From Thermoanaerobaculia bacterium (GTDB taxonomy: Bacteria > Bacteroidota > Bacteroidia > Chitinophagales > Saprospiraceae): a DNA stretch of 15,172 nucleotides. Where the stretch lies: NCBI GenBank assembly GCA_023151335.1, contig JAKLJF010000005.1, positions 8,428 through 23,599 of the forward strand, read 5' to 3'. Numbering within the stretch: position 1 is the stretch's first letter; each line of letters opens with the position of its first letter. The position numbers and the translations under genes are program-made. Below are positions 13,984 to 15,172 of the stretch, piece after piece. Below the pieces are notes generated by a model that had not been told where the DNA came from, did no database searches, and saw only the letters and a program-made list of their open reading frames with translations.

Positions 13984-14799
13984 ATGCGCATTTTTGTTTT
14001 TGTAATAACCCTGATCGGTGCAGGCAGCGTGCTGTTTGCCCAACAAACTGCCAATCAAACCAAAGTAGTGACCGGTACGGTGTTGATAAATGACCGTACG
14101 CCCCTTGACTTTAAAACAATTCCGGGGGCCTTAAAAACGGATTGGGGCGTCCGGGTGGATTCGTTCAACCTGGCCGAAAAAACCTTGGTATTATACACGC
14201 CGGTTGCCACGGTAATGCTGGCAAATATGGATTACCCGGCGCCGGCAGCCGAAATCCGGGGAGCTGCCGAGCTGACCTGGATGTGGGAAACGGCTGCCGA
14301 TGAAGCGCTTCGCCATCAATCGCAGGTGATCATTTCGGTGATCGGGGCTGCCGGCAAACCGGTTGATTTGTACAAGCTGTTCACACGGGTAGCCGCCGCG
14401 GTATTGGACAACACCCGTTCCTGCGGGGTGTATATGAACACCCAGTTCGTCCTGCAGTCCAGGGCGTTTTATTTGCAGGCTGCCCGCAATTTGACTGAAA
14501 AAGCATTGCCGATCTATTGCTGGGTTTTTTTCGGCATGGCGCAACAGGAGGGACAAAGCAGCGCTTACACCTACGGCATGCAGGAGTTTGGCATGCCCGA
14601 TCTGGAGATATTCAAATCCAGCCACTCGCTCCAGGAAGCGCATGCCGTTCTATACGACATCGTTGCCAATGCTTTGCAAAACAATATCCGCTTGCAGGAT
14701 GGCTCCGTTGTAGAAACCCTGGAAGGACAAAAAATCACCCTGAAACTGACGAAATCGGCGCTGCTGGAAGGACAAACGCTGCTGCGGGTGGAATACTGA
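13984..14799 (+). CDS. DUF4261 domain protein with signal peptide
   Basis: A 271-residue protein. Residues 1-20 form a signal peptide (MRIFVFVITLIGAGSVLFAQ). The rest matches the DUF4261 family in layout: a start with VATVMLANMDYPAPAAEI, TAADEALRHQSQVIISVIG (about 103-121), the LFTRVAAAVLDN helix with GVYMNTQFVL, LPIYCWVFFGMAQQE (175-189), then SAYTYGMQEFGMPDLEI and a DIVANALQNN...LQDG segment. The biochemical function of this family is not established; members are usually described as cytoplasmic, so the signal peptide is odd. It begins 29 nt after the surface-protein gene with no promoter visible between, so co-transcription is likely. TGA is followed in frame by TAG. The 49-bp-stem hairpin starts 5 nt after the TGA. 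Confidence 0.85.
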   Translation: MRIFVFVITLIGAGSVLFAQQTANQTKVVTGTVLINDRTPLDFKTIPGALKTDWGVRVDSFNLAEKTLVLYTPVATVMLANMDYPAPAAEIRGAAELTWMWETAADEALRHQSQVIISVIGAAGKPVDLYKLFTRVAAAVLDNTRSCGVYMNTQFVLQSRAFYLQAARNLTEKALPIYCWVFFGMAQQEGQSSAYTYGMQEFGMPDLEIFKSSHSLQEAHAVLYDIVANALQNNIRLQDGSVVETLEGQKITLKLTKSALLEGQTLLRVEY

Positions 14800-14803
14800 T
14801 AGT

Positions 14804-14909
14804 GTTGATTTGTTGATTGGTTGATTTGTTGATTTGAGGGCCTTGCGCTTGGCCGCCTCACCAAGCGCAAGGCCCTCAAATCAACAAATCAACAAATCAA
14901 CAAATCAAC
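14804..14909. terminator. Giant hairpin (49-bp stem) of 8-nt repeats between convergent genes
   Basis: Left arm 14804-14852 and right arm 14861-14909 are reverse complements with a single mismatch (at 14820), around an 8-nt loop (CCGCCTCA). Each outer arm is four tandem 8-mers: GTTGATTT, GTTGATTG, GTTGATTT, GTTGATTT on the left and AAATCAAC four times on the right. The inner 17 bp are GC-rich (GAGGGCCTTGCGCTTGG at 14836-14852). The last base of the right arm is the first base of the CTA that encodes the stop codon of the minus-strand gene. Placement suggests a bidirectional transcription end, but the stem is far longer than needed and no separate T tract follows, so it may also be a mobile or structural repeat. 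Confidence 0.85.
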
Positions 14910-15172
14910 TAATTCACCAGCGCGACGCCGCCTGATATTCGTTTCCGGTCGCCATCGAGATATTCAACTTCGGCAATCCAGACATAGTATCCTGGTGGGG
15001 CGAGCCGGTTGCGCCATTTGCCATTCCAGCCCATGAGAGGGTCGTTGGGTTGAAAATTGCGGTTTTCAAATACCAGGTGACCGCCCCGGCTGTACACCTG
15101 AAGATATACGACCCGCGCTACGCCTTCTCCGGAGAATACAGTAAAATAATTGTTCTGATTACTGGAAGGCGC
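14909..15172 (-). CDS. C-terminal end of a type IX-secreted protein with CHU_C sorting domain (5' part outside window)
   Basis: The minus-strand frame is open from the window edge (15172) to a TAG at 14909-14911, giving 87 residues. It reads as the gliding-motility-associated type B sorting domain: an N-terminal SNQNNYFTVFSGEGVARV segment, VYLQVYSRGGHLVFENRNFQ, GWNGKWRNRLAPPGYYVWIA and VEYLDGDRKRISGGVALVN. This domain directs export through the type IX secretion system, so the missing upstream part should be an exported or surface protein. The usual RWG triad is here SRGG with the Trp replaced; the giant protein at 9476-13954 keeps RWG. No Met in the visible part is a believable start, since the domain starts before it. 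The gene converges with the DUF4261 gene and its stop touches the large hairpin. Confidence 0.88.
   Translation of the reverse strand, partial: APSSNQNNYFTVFSGEGVARVVYLQVYSRGGHLVFENRNFQPNDPLMGWNGKWRNRLAPPGYYVWIAEVEYLDGDRKRISGGVALVN

Noticed and set aside
14804..14909. Terminal inverted repeat of an insertion sequence or MITE
   Set aside because: There is no target-site duplication visible at the ends and no transposase gene between the arms, which are only 8 nt apart; kept as a hairpin of unknown origin.

Overview
The window comes from a member of the phylum Bacteroidota, probably the Saprospiria/Lewinella side of the group. The lineage within the phylum is inference. Evidence: two proteins end in the gliding-motility-associated (CHU_C, type IX secretion type B) sorting domain; one of them carries a choice-of-anchor L domain; intergenic regions contain the Bacteroidota promoter hexamer-like element TAnnTTTG, twice with a TTG element exactly 19 nt upstream; and lipoprotein signals are frequent. 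Base composition is moderately GC-rich and even, with no sign of a recent island. No RNA genes, insertion sequences, CRISPR arrays or phage genes were seen.

Layout. 1-1027 (+): the C-terminal end of a penicillin-acylase-family Ntn hydrolase, overlapping by 4 nt a small four-helix membrane protein of unknown function. 1028-1338: a non-coding stretch with an inverted array of 10-bp repeats and a strong hairpin terminator. 1339-2607 (-): arginine deiminase with all catalytic motifs and a clear promoter that fixes its start. 2608-2923: divergent promoter region with a perfect 12-bp inverted repeat. 2924-5188 (+): a CRTAC1-type lipoprotein (FG-GAP/VCBS repeats plus UnbV/ASPIC domain). 5195-8014 (-): a 939-aa TPR-CHAT caspase-like protease with a signal peptide and a C-terminal membrane anchor, convergent with the previous gene. 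8015-8256: divergent region with a near-perfect 30-bp palindrome that looks like an operator. 8257-9295 (+): a two-gene operon of an SCO1/SenC copper chaperone lipoprotein and a monohaem cytochrome c lipoprotein. 9476-14799 (+): a 1492-aa multidomain surface protein exported by the type IX system, followed 29 nt later by a DUF4261 protein that unusually has a signal peptide. 14804-14909: a 49-bp-stem hairpin built from 8-nt repeats, lying between convergent genes. 14909-15172 (-): the C-terminal end of another type IX-sorted protein, cut by the window edge.

Functionally most products are envelope or exported proteins: acylase, CRTAC1 lipoprotein, CHAT protease, SCO/cytochrome pair, type IX cargo and DUF4261 protein. 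There is no single obvious pathway linking them. The points most worth a second look are the mirror-type repeat hairpins in intergenic DNA (1152-1225 and 14804-14909), the 30-bp palindrome at 8100-8129, the CHAT protease predicted to face the periplasm, and the exported DUF4261 protein coupled to a giant adhesin-like protein.
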